Part shown: piece after piece, positions 9,025-17,816 of the stretch | Layout: each line of letters opens with the position of its first letter | Position numbering within the stretch: the first letter of the stretch is position 1 | Assembly (NCBI GenBank): GCA_964488865.1 | Contig: CAZAWR010000034.1 | Coordinates: 1-64,000 of the forward strand | Direction: 5' to 3' | Length of the DNA stretch: 64,000 nt | Source: MWCO01 sp964488865 | GTDB taxonomy: Bacteria; Myxococcota_A; Polyangia; Polyangiales; Polyangiaceae | Notes under the pieces: model-generated | The model's database searches: none | What the model saw: the letters and a program-made list of their open reading frames with translations, nothing else | What the model was told of the DNA's origin: nothing | Position numbers and translations under genes: made by a program

Positions 9025-9591
9025 ATGAATCATCCCCGCAATCAACCCCTCATCGGCCTCGACGTCGACGGTGTCGTCGCTGACCTCGTTCGCTCCCTGC
9101 TCGACAAAGTCCACCACCGGACCGGCAAGCAGTTCCACCCGGAGCTCGTCCACACCTTCGACCTGCGCAAAACCCTCGGCGACCTCTGGACCGTTGCCCA
9201 GGACATCCTGTCCGAACCAGGATTCGCTCGGTCTCTCCCCGCCTACCCCGACGCCATCGCGGGCGTACAACGCTTGCGCCAACTCGGACGCGTCGTCTTC
9301 GTCACCACCCCCTATGACCGAAGCCCGACATGGTCCCACGAACGCGCCCTCTGGCTCGAACAACACACCGACACCCCCCGCCACGACATCGTTCACCTCT
9401 CCGACAAAACCGTCTTCGCAGGCCACGTGCTCATCGACGACGCCCCCGCACAGCTCGAAGCCTGGGTCGCCACAGGTCGCCCCGCCATTCGCGTCGTGCG
9501 CCCCTGGAACCAACAAGCCCCCGGTCACCCCGCCCACAGCTGGGACGAGATCGTCACGCAAGCGAAGCACCTGCTCGAGGGCGCCACGTGA
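9025..9591 (+). CDS. HAD-family 5'(3')-deoxyribonucleotidase-like protein
   Basis: The 188-residue protein fits the NT5C-type HAD phosphatases. HAD motif I is GLDVDGVV, with the nucleophile Asp about residue 13 and the general acid about 15. A small helical cap follows (about 25-80), then motif II VVFVTTPYDRSPTW, Lys in HLSDKTVF and motif IV HVLIDDAP. Known relatives dephosphorylate deoxynucleoside monophosphates, but fold-mates with other phosphate esters exist. The gene stands alone. Confidence 0.8.
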   Translation: MNHPRNQPLIGLDVDGVVADLVRSLLDKVHHRTGKQFHPELVHTFDLRKTLGDLWTVAQDILSEPGFARSLPAYPDAIAGVQRLRQLGRVVFVTTPYDRSPTWSHERALWLEQHTDTPRHDIVHLSDKTVFAGHVLIDDAPAQLEAWVATGRPAIRVVRPWNQQAPGHPAHSWDEIVTQAKHLLEGAT

Positions 9592-9687
9592 GCGCTCGCA
9601 CGACAAGACTCCAGGTGCCTCCGCGGACCATCCACTAACCCTTTACGGATAGCCCCCGCAGGCGAGACGGAACGTCGAACGCGAGCC

Positions 9688-10989
9688 TCACTCCGGCATC
9701 GGAGCAGCGTACTCCTCACCCCACACCAAGCACTCCTCGTCCGTCATGGACTCGCGCGTGCTGCGCGAAGTCGAGAACTCCCCGCCCCCATGCCCGGAGA
9801 ACGTCGCGACCACGCCTCCATCCGCACGGCGCTTGATCACTCCCTCGACCATCGGAAACTGGGTCATGATGACGTACTGTTTGGTCGCCGACGTGGCGTC
9901 CGAGAGCATCGGCACCTGACGCCCCCGCAGGTCGAGATTCGCCTCCACCCGGTATCGCTCGTTCTGCGCCACCACCACCGTCGACACCGGCGTGCACTGC
10001 TTCGCCACCGGATCGAAGGTCCACGCAGGATGCCTCCAACCCAGCTGCCCTTCCGACATACGGAATTGCTCGAGCACGACCGCCCCGCCGTCCACAAAGC
10101 CCACGTCCAGGTAGTCGAGGTTCGTCGACTTCTTGTGGTACGTCTGCCACGCCCACGAAACGCCAGCCGCTTCGTCCGACACGACGGCGAAGTCCCACCC
10201 TCCGAGATTGAACGCCCACCGTCCCCAGGAATTCTCGCGATACCCGTGACCCTCGACCGACACCTGCTCGCCCGTAGCCAGATGGGTGATCACCCCGCTG
10301 ACCTTCGTCCGAGGCCAGAGCATGTCCACATTCCAGTTCTCGCCCGGCATCATCGCCCCCAGGTCATCACTCCCCGCAGGAGCGAACACGTGGTCACTCG
10401 CCGACAACGCCGGCCAGTCCTGCATCACCGTCAACTCCCAAGAACACTCGTCCGTCCTGCCCTCGAGCAACAACCGGTCCGCCTCCCCTTGCTGCCCACG
10501 CTGCGGCGTCAACCGACCAAACGACTCCCCAACCTGCGCGTCAAACGACCTCTCCGTGGCCGAAATGCTCGACGCCTCCAGCCCGAAGTTGCGGTAGTCC
10601 GCTACCTGAACCCCATCGTCGAACTGGCCCGCAATGGCGACGTTGCCCCCCTTGGGCACAAGGTCCCCAAGCCCGCCTTCCCCTGCGTTCCGAGGGTTCG
10701 CGAACAGGTAACCGACGCTCCCGGTGAACGCCCCCTTCGCATCGTGGACCATGAAGTAGTCCCACTCGAAGCTCAGCACGTCAGCGTCATTGGGCTGCTC
10801 GTACGAAGGGGAGACGATGTTCCATCCGATGAGGCCGTCGCGAGGCGTGCCCACACGGAGAAGATCGCTCGCCGTCCCGTCGCCCGGCTCAGGATCGGAT
10901 GACTCGCTGCCGCATCCCAGCAGCGCGGGGAAGAGCGCGACCGCAGAGACCAGGGTCGCATATCGGAGAAGGTCGTGGTGGTATCCCAT
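9688..10989 (-). CDS. CrtC/AttH lipocalin-like lipoprotein
   Basis: A 433-residue lipoprotein: signal peptide with lipobox LLGC near residue 25, then a long all-beta protein. Segments such as WEWDYF-like FEWDYFMVHDA, GYRENSWGRWAFN and GWDFAVVSDEAAGVSWAWQTYH resemble the double-lipocalin fold of hydroxyneurosporene synthase (CrtC) and AttH proteins, which act on or bind hydrophobic molecules. No carotenoid genes are nearby, so a pigment role is not supported. It is probably attached to the outer or inner membrane and may handle a lipid. It is a single-gene unit on the minus strand. Confidence 0.65.
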   Translation of the reverse strand: MGYHHDLLRYATLVSAVALFPALLGCGSESSDPEPGDGTASDLLRVGTPRDGLIGWNIVSPSYEQPNDADVLSFEWDYFMVHDAKGAFTGSVGYLFANPRNAGEGGLGDLVPKGGNVAIAGQFDDGVQVADYRNFGLEASSISATERSFDAQVGESFGRLTPQRGQQGEADRLLLEGRTDECSWELTVMQDWPALSASDHVFAPAGSDDLGAMMPGENWNVDMLWPRTKVSGVITHLATGEQVSVEGHGYRENSWGRWAFNLGGWDFAVVSDEAAGVSWAWQTYHKKSTNLDYLDVGFVDGGAVVLEQFRMSEGQLGWRHPAWTFDPVAKQCTPVSTVVVAQNERYRVEANLDLRGRQVPMLSDATSATKQYVIMTQFPMVEGVIKRRADGGVVATFSGHGGGEFSTSRSTRESMTDEECLVWGEEYAAPMPE

Positions 10990-11095
10990 GGCGTTGGGAG
11001 GGTAGCGCCGGAAAAGACAGGTGGGTAGTTGAACTTCCTACGCCCTATCCGAATCCCCTCGGACTCCCGTCAGCCTGAAAAGTGAGACGCCCTCG

Positions 11096-11551
11096 TCAGT
11101 TTGCGTCCCGCTCCAGCGTGATCCGCTCGTCCGTCAGCACAAGCCCACAACGAGCGTCCCGCTCGGCCTCCAGGTCCCGCGTCACGTCCACGTAACCCCG
11201 CGCAGTCACCCACACCGTGGCTGCCCCATCCGTCCACAAATCGCAGCCCACCTCCTGAATCGGTCCCTGCCCAGCATCCTCGGCCGATGCCTCCCGAGCC
11301 ACCTCGCAAAACACCACCTTCGGAGCTTCCCCTCCGCCCTCTGCCTCGAACGACTCCTCCCCACTTCCGTACCGAACCCGGATCCGAACGTCGTCCGGAA
11401 CGGCTCCGTCCTCCACGTCCACCACCAAACGAAACGTCGGGTGCGCCGGCCCACAGCCCGCGTCGTTCGGCACAGGCGACGAACAAGCCCCCAGCGTCAA
11501 AGCAACGCCAAGTCCAAACGCAACCACACCGACCAACCGTCCAAACAACAT
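11096..11551 (-). CDS. Small putative lipoprotein, unknown function
   Basis: I place the start at the ATG at 11551 (MLFGRLVG), because it gives a clean lipoprotein signal (GACSS lipobox, Cys about residue 21); a longer in-frame ORF upstream to 11758 lacks credible coding character. The 151-residue product has paired Cys residues and a predicted beta-rich body (TFRLVVDVEDG, VTARGYVDVTRDL), compatible with a small Ig-like or carboxypeptidase-regulatory-like domain. No family is recognised. Confidence 0.65.
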   Translation of the reverse strand: MLFGRLVGVVAFGLGVALTLGACSSPVPNDAGCGPAHPTFRLVVDVEDGAVPDDVRIRVRYGSGEESFEAEGGGEAPKVVFCEVAREASAEDAGQGPIQEVGCDLWTDGAATVWVTARGYVDVTRDLEAERDARCGLVLTDERITLERDAN

Positions 11552-11682
11552 GACAGGGTATCGCCAAAGCAATGCCGCAATGGTTCGGCCATCACGACGA
11601 TCCAAGCAAGAACAACAGGCCGCCGTTGTAGCACAAATCCTTTTCCGTGGCCCGGCCCGGCCGCCAAGCCCCGCTTCCCTTC

Positions 11683-13092
11683 TCACGGTACCGTGGACGC
11701 CATCCCCAACCCCGTCCGCTGAGCCCCCGTCGCGTCCGACGACGCGTACACCAGCCACGACGCTCCCCCACCCAAGAGCACCGACGGCTCGGCCTCGCCG
11801 AGATAGGCGCGAAGATTGGTGCGACGTGCCAGCACGGGTCCCCCCGCGAACACCTCAACGCCCTGCAAGTCTCGCGTCGAGGCCAGCCCGATCGAGTCGT
11901 TCGCGTCTGCAACGTACACCTCACCCGCCTGCGTCACGGCGTCGGACCCCTCGATCCCACGCACCGTCAGGTAAACGAGGAGCACCCCTTCGCGACCGAC
12001 CGCAAACGGCGACCCAACCCTCTCGACGTGTCGCCAGAGCACCGGATCCTCGAAGGTAGACGGCGTAAGCCACGGCCCCTCGGACACGCGCTCGGCTCCC
12101 GACGACTCCAGTTTCGCCATCCCGATCCCCGCCCCTCGCCCGCCCTCGTACAGCATCACGATCCCCCCAGACCACGCCGCAACGCCCGGTGACCCGACCC
12201 ATCCCGCCTCCCACGAAGACGCAGGCTCCAACACGAGCTCCTCCTCCCGTGTGAACACGACGCCATCCTCCGAAAGCGCCCGCACGATGCCGCTACCGTC
12301 CCCGCGCGAGGCGACAAGCACGAGCCCTCCCCCCGCGGCAACCACCGACGGCGCTCCAAGGCATCCAGCGTCGCCAGCCACAGGCTCGAGAACCGCCGTC
12401 GTCGGGTCCACGACCCAGCGACGGTCCCCGTCCATCCGCGCGCGGAAGATCGAGCAGTCGTTCGGGGCGGCAGGCCCCCCGCGCACCTCGAAGAACGCGA
12501 CTCGACCCTCTCGCCAACGCATTGCGTGCGGCTCACGCAGGTCCGCCACGATCTGCTGCGGCACGCACACGTCACTTCCACCGCAGCCCACGACTTCCCC
12601 ACACAGCTTCACCACGCAGGTCCCATCGAACGTGCTGCAACGCTCCCCGAACGGGCAGTCCGCAGGGGCGGCGCACGGCCTCGCACACCCCCCGGCGCGG
12701 CATCGCTCGCCCTCACCGCAATCGCGATCCCCAGTGCACGCCGAGGTGCAACGGTTGGCCTGACACACGTCCCCCGCCCAGCACTCCCTGGAAGTACGGC
12801 AAGGACGTGTGGTGCAGCGTCCGCACGCACAACGCTCTCCCGCCCCGCACGCCCCCCCCGGTCCGCACGGACGCGCCTCGTCGCCCGCCGCAAGGCACAC
12901 CGAGAGCGGACCGTCCTTCGCTTGCGACGAGGACACCACAGGCATCCCGTCGAAACAGACTTCCACCCCTGCACCGTCCACGAACCCACTGACCTCGTCC
13001 CGACGATCGCGCTCGACCAAGTCCTCAGGAACGAGCAGCCCACACGCAAGCGCGGACGTGGAAGCCAGGAGAGCCACGGCCCATCGTCTCAT
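11683..13092 (-). CDS. Cys-rich beta-propeller-like lipoprotein
   Basis: The 469-residue product starts at the ATG at 13092, overlapping the stop of the upstream FadL-like gene by ATGA. A short lipoprotein signal (SALACG) is followed by four Cys-rich knots (about 75-160) with spacings like CxxGxxC...GxRC, common in myxobacterial surface proteins. The C-terminal ~300 residues contain repeated blades with AAGGGLVLVASR, AWSGGIVMLYEGG and LGGGASWLVYASS, resembling five-bladed glycosidase-like propellers. The coupling to two FadL-like barrels suggests a surface partner for hydrophobic-substrate uptake. A longer open frame extends to 14598, but that part is a shadow of the barrel gene. Confidence 0.75.
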   Translation of the reverse strand: MRRWAVALLASTSALACGLLVPEDLVERDRRDEVSGFVDGAGVEVCFDGMPVVSSSQAKDGPLSVCLAAGDEARPCGPGGACGAGERCACGRCTTRPCRTSRECWAGDVCQANRCTSACTGDRDCGEGERCRAGGCARPCAAPADCPFGERCSTFDGTCVVKLCGEVVGCGGSDVCVPQQIVADLREPHAMRWREGRVAFFEVRGGPAAPNDCSIFRARMDGDRRWVVDPTTAVLEPVAGDAGCLGAPSVVAAGGGLVLVASRGDGSGIVRALSEDGVVFTREEELVLEPASSWEAGWVGSPGVAAWSGGIVMLYEGGRGAGIGMAKLESSGAERVSEGPWLTPSTFEDPVLWRHVERVGSPFAVGREGVLLVYLTVRGIEGSDAVTQAGEVYVADANDSIGLASTRDLQGVEVFAGGPVLARRTNLRAYLGEAEPSVLLGGGASWLVYASSDATGAQRTGLGMASTVP

Positions 13093-14369
13093 CGCCACGA
13101 GCCCTCCAGGGCAGCACTTCCCAAGCCGATGAACCCACTGGCCTCGTACCTCGCGAAAGGCAACGTGTCCTGGCCTTTGTCGAAGGCACGTCGTTTCAGC
13201 AGCATCCACAACAGGGCGACGTCCCCCCGCAGCTCGACGCCCCACACCCTGCCAAAACCGACCCCCGCGCCAGCCGCGAGGCTGTGGGTGGAAGCGTCCA
13301 CGGGGGAGGCAAACCCCCGCGGCTCGGGAACCGGAGAAGGCGTGAACGCGTAGCCCGCGCGCACTACCCAGGGCCCCCTGTCCGCGAGCGGCCAAAGCTC
13401 CAACCCCACCCGAGGAGAGATCGTATCGCGGTATCCAGGCCGCACGAACGTGCCTTCCCGTTGCCCAGGGGAGAGCCCCAAGTCCACGTCCATCGACAGG
13501 TCCGCCGCGGAGCCCGGCGCCGCACTCCACCGCGCCAACTGCAGCGATGTCATCACCCTCACCCACGAAATCGGCGACCATCGCGCCGCCACGTCGGCGG
13601 TCGCAGGGACATACCCGCTCGCCCCCGCGATACCCACTTCCGTGACTCCGTTGAGGGGATTGCCCTGCACGTCCACCACCGCCGTGGTGGTCAGATCCAC
13701 GTCGATGGCCTGCGCCCCGCGGTAGCGAAAGGCCAGGCCCGCAGGCCCGAAGTCCACGGCCATCCCGAGCACCGGTGCCACGTCGTACGGCAACGACACA
13801 TCGGCCTCCCCGTCCGCAAAGGTCCCCTTCGCATCCTGGCCCAACAGAAAGTCGACCTGTCCCTCTGCGGATACCAGAACGGACGCGCCGACCCCGAATG
13901 ACAACCAGCCCAGCCGCAAGGCAAGGGCCGCGTCGAACGTCGTGCGCTGGGAAGCCGGGTCGAACCGGACGAACGAAGGCTCGGTCCCCGGGGCAAACGA
14001 GATTCGCGCCAGGGAGCGGTTGGGCAGGTGCAACGTCAAGCCACCCCCGAGCGCCACGTCTTCCCCGAGCTCTCCCCCCAGCTGCAGACCGAACTGGGTC
14101 CCCGCAATGTCCCGAACCCCAGCGTCCTCGCCGTTCAGCTTCAACGCTGTCCCACCATGACCGTATCCCACCGTCACCCGCACCCCCGGCCTCCACGCGA
14201 ATGCCGGATTGACCCAGGCCGCCGCCACGGCCGACGCGTCCGCCACATCGGACTGCGCGAGCGCCACGTCCCGAGGCCCGAACCCGAACAGAAGCTCGGA
14301 GGTGGCTCCTGCCGGACGAGCCACGGTCGCTGCCACAAGGCCCGCCACGACCACCCAAGCGACCCTCAT
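13089..14369 (-). CDS. FadL/OmpP1-like outer-membrane barrel protein 2
   Basis: A 426-residue exported protein (signal peptide ending near AGA, about residue 22). The mature part begins with the FadL-like pattern ELLFGFGPRDVALAQSDVADASAVAAAWVNPAFAW, followed by alternating beta strands with aromatic belts (YGHGGTALKLNG, FGLQLGG, FAFRYRG). Such barrels move hydrophobic molecules across the outer membrane. It is the middle gene of a three-gene set; both junctions are 4-bp ATGA overlaps, strong evidence for one operon with the other barrel and the propeller lipoprotein. Confidence 0.8.
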   Translation of the reverse strand: MRVAWVVVAGLVAATVARPAGATSELLFGFGPRDVALAQSDVADASAVAAAWVNPAFAWRPGVRVTVGYGHGGTALKLNGEDAGVRDIAGTQFGLQLGGELGEDVALGGGLTLHLPNRSLARISFAPGTEPSFVRFDPASQRTTFDAALALRLGWLSFGVGASVLVSAEGQVDFLLGQDAKGTFADGEADVSLPYDVAPVLGMAVDFGPAGLAFRYRGAQAIDVDLTTTAVVDVQGNPLNGVTEVGIAGASGYVPATADVAARWSPISWVRVMTSLQLARWSAAPGSAADLSMDVDLGLSPGQREGTFVRPGYRDTISPRVGLELWPLADRGPWVVRAGYAFTPSPVPEPRGFASPVDASTHSLAAGAGVGFGRVWGVELRGDVALLWMLLKRRAFDKGQDTLPFARYEASGFIGLGSAALEGSWR

Positions 14370-15736
14370 AGGTCCACCCCGACACCCACAGCCCCGGCGA
14401 GCACCTGTCCCCCCCCCGCGAGCGTGGGATAGCCCGGGTCATCGATATCCGCAGAGGGATAGGCGGTGTCAGGCCCCACCACCGTCCCCGCAGGACAAGG
14501 GACCTGCGTGCACGCAACCTTGTCCTGTCGGAACTGCGCCACGTGATGAAGCTGCACCCCGAGGCCGACGCGTAGCCCCCGTCCGACCGCCTCGGCAAAC
14601 CGCACGCTCACACCCGCGCCCAGGATGACCTTCGGCCCATCCACCAAGTTCGTCCGACCTTGGCGAACGGTGTCGTCGAGCATCGAGGTCTCGTACCCCG
14701 CTCCCACCTGCAGCGTCGTCTCACGCGCCACGTCTCTGTCCACCGTCCACGCGGCCGCGCTGCGCACGCTCACGCTGTCGCGGAACATCCGCTCCGAAGG
14801 CTTGCTGGAGAGCGAGAGGGCCGACACGGTCGTGTCGATCCCCAGCAAGGGTCCGTCCCAGGCCGACCAGCGGTGGTACGCAACGTCCAGCTCGAAAGCC
14901 GCCGCATCGATAGGCGCGAAGCGAGCGCCCAGGACCACGGTCGCCGGGTCGAAGAGCGCCTCGGCTGCCGAGACGTCGACGGACAAGGGCACACCCGCCA
15001 CGTCCGCGGTGGTGGCAATCGAAAGCGGCACGCCAAAGCTCTGTCGAAAGGCGACCCCGATCCGCACCACATCGGACGGGTCGAAGCGCACGCCAACGAT
15101 CCACCGCGCCACCGTCCCGGCCTCTTGGACCACGCGCGACTCGAGCGTACGGCTCTGCCCTTCCCGAACGTCGATGGGGCCTTGCACGCCTGCAAGAGCG
15201 TTGACGCCAACGCCCAGGCCAACCCCCTTGGCAACGCGCACGGACAGCGCGGGGATGACCACGAGCCGCTGGGAACGGTTGTCGTAGTACGGAAAGAAGG
15301 GGGTGGACGGGCTCCGAACGCTCAGACGCATCATCCGGTCGGCGAGACCGTACATCGCCAACCCCACGCGAACACGGTTCTCGAGCGGCCCTTCGAACGG
15401 CACGTCGGCCGCCACGGTGAGGGTTCCACCGAAAGGCTCGTCGATCCCGACCCTCTCGCCTTGCACGTCGAGCCAGCTCGCAACGCCGTTCGCGGACAGG
15501 TCTACCCGATAGCCCTTGCCGAGTGACAGGCCCCCGGGGTTGTAGAAACAAGCCGAGCCGTCCTCCGCAGCAGCCGTTCGCGCGGAAGCTTCCGCCATGC
15601 CCTCGGGATGCACACCGAACAGGTCAAAGCCGCTTGCGCGCGCGACACCCGAGGCCGACACCCCGAGGGCCAAGCCTGACGAGAACAAGAGCAAGCGAGC
15701 CAGCAACGAGGACGACAAGACGCTTTCCCATACCAC
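14366..15736 (-). CDS. FadL/OmpP1-like outer-membrane barrel protein 1
   Basis: First gene of the barrel operon, about 456 residues if it starts at the GTG at 15736; a TTG at 15718 is equally possible, while the ATG at 15874 would overlap the upstream gene by 91 bp. The signal peptide (LLLFSSGLALGVSASGVARA) leads to the classic FadL N terminus (ASGFDLFGVHPEGMAEASARTAAAEDGSACFYNPGGL, NPGGL motif) and a 14-strand-type barrel ending QVLAGAVGVGVDL. Likely role: passive uptake of hydrophobic compounds. The pair of related barrels may have different substrate selectivity. Confidence 0.8.
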   Translation of the reverse strand: MVWESVLSSSLLARLLLFSSGLALGVSASGVARASGFDLFGVHPEGMAEASARTAAAEDGSACFYNPGGLSLGKGYRVDLSANGVASWLDVQGERVGIDEPFGGTLTVAADVPFEGPLENRVRVGLAMYGLADRMMRLSVRSPSTPFFPYYDNRSQRLVVIPALSVRVAKGVGLGVGVNALAGVQGPIDVREGQSRTLESRVVQEAGTVARWIVGVRFDPSDVVRIGVAFRQSFGVPLSIATTADVAGVPLSVDVSAAEALFDPATVVLGARFAPIDAAAFELDVAYHRWSAWDGPLLGIDTTVSALSLSSKPSERMFRDSVSVRSAAAWTVDRDVARETTLQVGAGYETSMLDDTVRQGRTNLVDGPKVILGAGVSVRFAEAVGRGLRVGLGVQLHHVAQFRQDKVACTQVPCPAGTVVGPDTAYPSADIDDPGYPTLAGGGQVLAGAVGVGVDL

Positions 15737-15783
15737 GCATGGCGCACAGGAGGGGCCCTCGCGCCCTCTTGCGCGGAACCGGA

Positions 15784-16947
15784 TCAATACCACCGTCGAC
15801 GCAGCACCATCAGCACGATCAGCGGCAGGACCGCCCACCCGCGGGAGGCCGACGAGCCCAGACGACACCCGCACCCGCCGTCGCCATCCGTGGCAACGCC
15901 GTCAAGAGGCCTGCCCCCGTCGAGATCGCCTCCGGTCCCTCCAAAGGCAGCGTCGAACGCGCCGCCCGAGCCACCTGCCTGGGTGCCGGCCACGCCACCC
16001 GTCCCGCTCTCAGGTCCGGTTCCCCCGGCCCCCGCGACACTCGCATCCTGGGTCCCCGAGCCGCCCGCGCCGCCTGCACCCGCCTGCCCTGCCACGCCGC
16101 CAGCGTCGACTTCGATCGGCGGCCCTTCACACTCGCACCAGTCAGAGGCATGCCCGTTGTCTTCGGCGCACGTGAGTACGTTCTGGGACTCCTTCTGACA
16201 CCCGGGCTCGCCTCCGAACCGCGCCACGCAGCTCATCCCCGCTGCCGCGCAGTACACGGTGCAACCGGCCCCGTCCGTGAATACGCCCTTGCACGTGGTG
16301 CCCGTCTCCTCGCATACCTCCCAGCCCGCGTGCGCCCGAATCCCGTCACAACGCCCCGCGCTCGTGCCCCCTCCTGTCCCCCCACCCCCCCCGGTGCCCC
16401 CCTCGCAATCCACCAACTCGTACGTCGTCACGTCCGCGCAATCGGACTGGCTATCGTCCGTTCCGTCGAGCTCCACACGACAGGCACCGCCGGGGACGCA
16501 GTAGAAGGTTCCCATCTCGAGCCATTCGCACCCGGACCCTTGGGACTGATCCACTACCTTGTGCACGGTCGGGCCGACGTCGTCGTAGGCGAAGTAGTCC
16601 GCTTCCGTGGTGCGGTTCTCGGTGGCCCGGAACCCCGTGCGTACGAGGTAGTGGCCCGACACGGCGATCGCAGGCTTCCAGATGGCCTTTCCCTTGCGCG
16701 AGCCGTCCCCCACCGTATGGCTCAAGTAGCGGTAGCCCGCGCCGTTGCAGGGCGACGTATTCCACGTGGTCCAGTTGTTCGAGGTCTCCGTATAGCCCGA
16801 CCCTGGCAGGTCGAAGTCGATCGTGATCTTGGTTCCCACCGGGCACTGGGCGAGAACGGGCAGGGAGAAGCTCCAGACCAGGGCAACCGCCTGGGCTGCG
16901 ATGATGCGCGAGGTGACAGCACGGGTCATCCGCGAAGCATACCGCAT
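15784..16947 (-). CDS. Golvesin-like surface protein with MYXO-CTERM tail
   Basis: A 387-residue exported protein. After the signal peptide (ends about ...PVLAQ, residue 34) comes a beta domain (about 40-190) with GYTETSNNWTTW, WKPAIAVSGHYLVRTGF, VVDQSQGSG and LEMGTFYC, matching the golvesin/Xly C-terminal-like carbohydrate-binding domains. A Cys knot and a Gly/Ala/Thr-rich low-complexity linker follow. The C terminus is GCGCRLG, a hydrophobic helix and RRRW, a MYXO-CTERM-type sorting tail expected to be cleaved by a myxosortase and anchored. An ATG at 16929 is an alternative start. It lies 47 bp upstream of the barrel operon. Confidence 0.78.
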   Translation of the reverse strand: MRYASRMTRAVTSRIIAAQAVALVWSFSLPVLAQCPVGTKITIDFDLPGSGYTETSNNWTTWNTSPCNGAGYRYLSHTVGDGSRKGKAIWKPAIAVSGHYLVRTGFRATENRTTEADYFAYDDVGPTVHKVVDQSQGSGCEWLEMGTFYCVPGGACRVELDGTDDSQSDCADVTTYELVDCEGGTGGGGGTGGGTSAGRCDGIRAHAGWEVCEETGTTCKGVFTDGAGCTVYCAAAGMSCVARFGGEPGCQKESQNVLTCAEDNGHASDWCECEGPPIEVDAGGVAGQAGAGGAGGSGTQDASVAGAGGTGPESGTGGVAGTQAGGSGGAFDAAFGGTGGDLDGGRPLDGVATDGDGGCGCRLGSSASRGWAVLPLIVLMVLRRRWY

Positions 16948-17013
16948 TTCGTGACGCGGGATTCACAGCTCAGCGAGGGAACCGAAGACCGGCCATCGAG
17001 CCACGTGGCGTTT

Positions 17014-17706
17014 CTACGGACGCACCACCTGCGTGCCGGGGGGAGCCGTGAAGGCAAACGTGGCGGCGGGCACGGCAACGTTCACCGTGGGGTTCGAGAA
17101 CGTGAACAGATTCCTGTTGCGCTGCGCATCGATCACCAGCATGCGTCGCACCTGCGCGGTGTCGGCGTCGATGTACATGATGACCTTCGTATACGCAGAG
17201 GTCGCCTGCTTCGGCGTTCCTTCGAGCACATACCCACCCTCGAAGTTCATCCGCTTCTCGTCGAGCTTGCGGAGGTTGAACATCTCGCGCAGGTTGCCCT
17301 TGCCCACGAGGAAGGACAGGACCGCCGGGTACTGGGACGCGCCAAGGGGCTGCTCCACCACCTGAGACTTGTCCTTCTCGTAGATCGTGAGCGTCTGCCC
17401 GTCCGAGACCACACGGTTGCCGTTGGGCTCGTCGTACTTCCAGTTCATGCGACCGGGGCGCTGGAAGGTCACCTGCCCAGCCGAGCGCTTCTTCCGGTTG
17501 TACGCTTCGATGTGATAGACCTGCTCGAAGCGGGCCTGGTAGGTGCGCGTGCCGTCATAGAAGGCTTGCACGCGAACGGCGATGGCCTCCGCGCCCGTGG
17601 AAGCTTCGGCACGGACGTCTGCCCGGGCCTCGTGCGCTTCGACGGTGGCGAAGAGCAGGGAGAGGGTCAAGGAGGCGAGGATCGGTAGTCTTGTCCAAGG
17701 TCTCAT
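17014..17706 (-). CDS. lolA: Outer-membrane lipoprotein carrier LolA
   Basis: A 230-residue periplasmic protein with a signal peptide (ends about residue 29). The body matches LolA: YQARFEQVYHIEAYNRKKRSAGQVTFQRPGRMNWKYD start with aromatic-rich strands, a DGQTLTIYEKDKSQV strand pair, and C-terminal TFTFSNPTVNVAVP and FTAPPGTQVV segments. It should ferry lipoproteins from the LolCDE complex to the outer membrane, which fits the many lipoproteins in this window. The length is typical. It is a single-gene unit; LolB and LolCDE are not in the window. Confidence 0.88.
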   Translation of the reverse strand: MRPWTRLPILASLTLSLLFATVEAHEARADVRAEASTGAEAIAVRVQAFYDGTRTYQARFEQVYHIEAYNRKKRSAGQVTFQRPGRMNWKYDEPNGNRVVSDGQTLTIYEKDKSQVVEQPLGASQYPAVLSFLVGKGNLREMFNLRKLDEKRMNFEGGYVLEGTPKQATSAYTKVIMYIDADTAQVRRMLVIDAQRNRNLFTFSNPTVNVAVPAATFAFTAPPGTQVVRP

Positions 17707-17816
17707 GGCTTCGTGGGGGTCAACGGTTGGGAGGCCGCTTTCCTTTCACCTGGCAGGTTCGACGAGGCAAGGGGCGCGGCGATGCAATCGGAAGGGCGGA
17801 ACGCGGGGGCCCAGGC

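Noticed and set aside
11683..14598. Single 971-codon reading frame covering the propeller lipoprotein and beyond
   Set aside because: The part from 13093 to 14598 is antisense-free but in the wrong frame of the FadL-like gene, with Arg/Gly-rich composition; the real start is the ATG at 13092.
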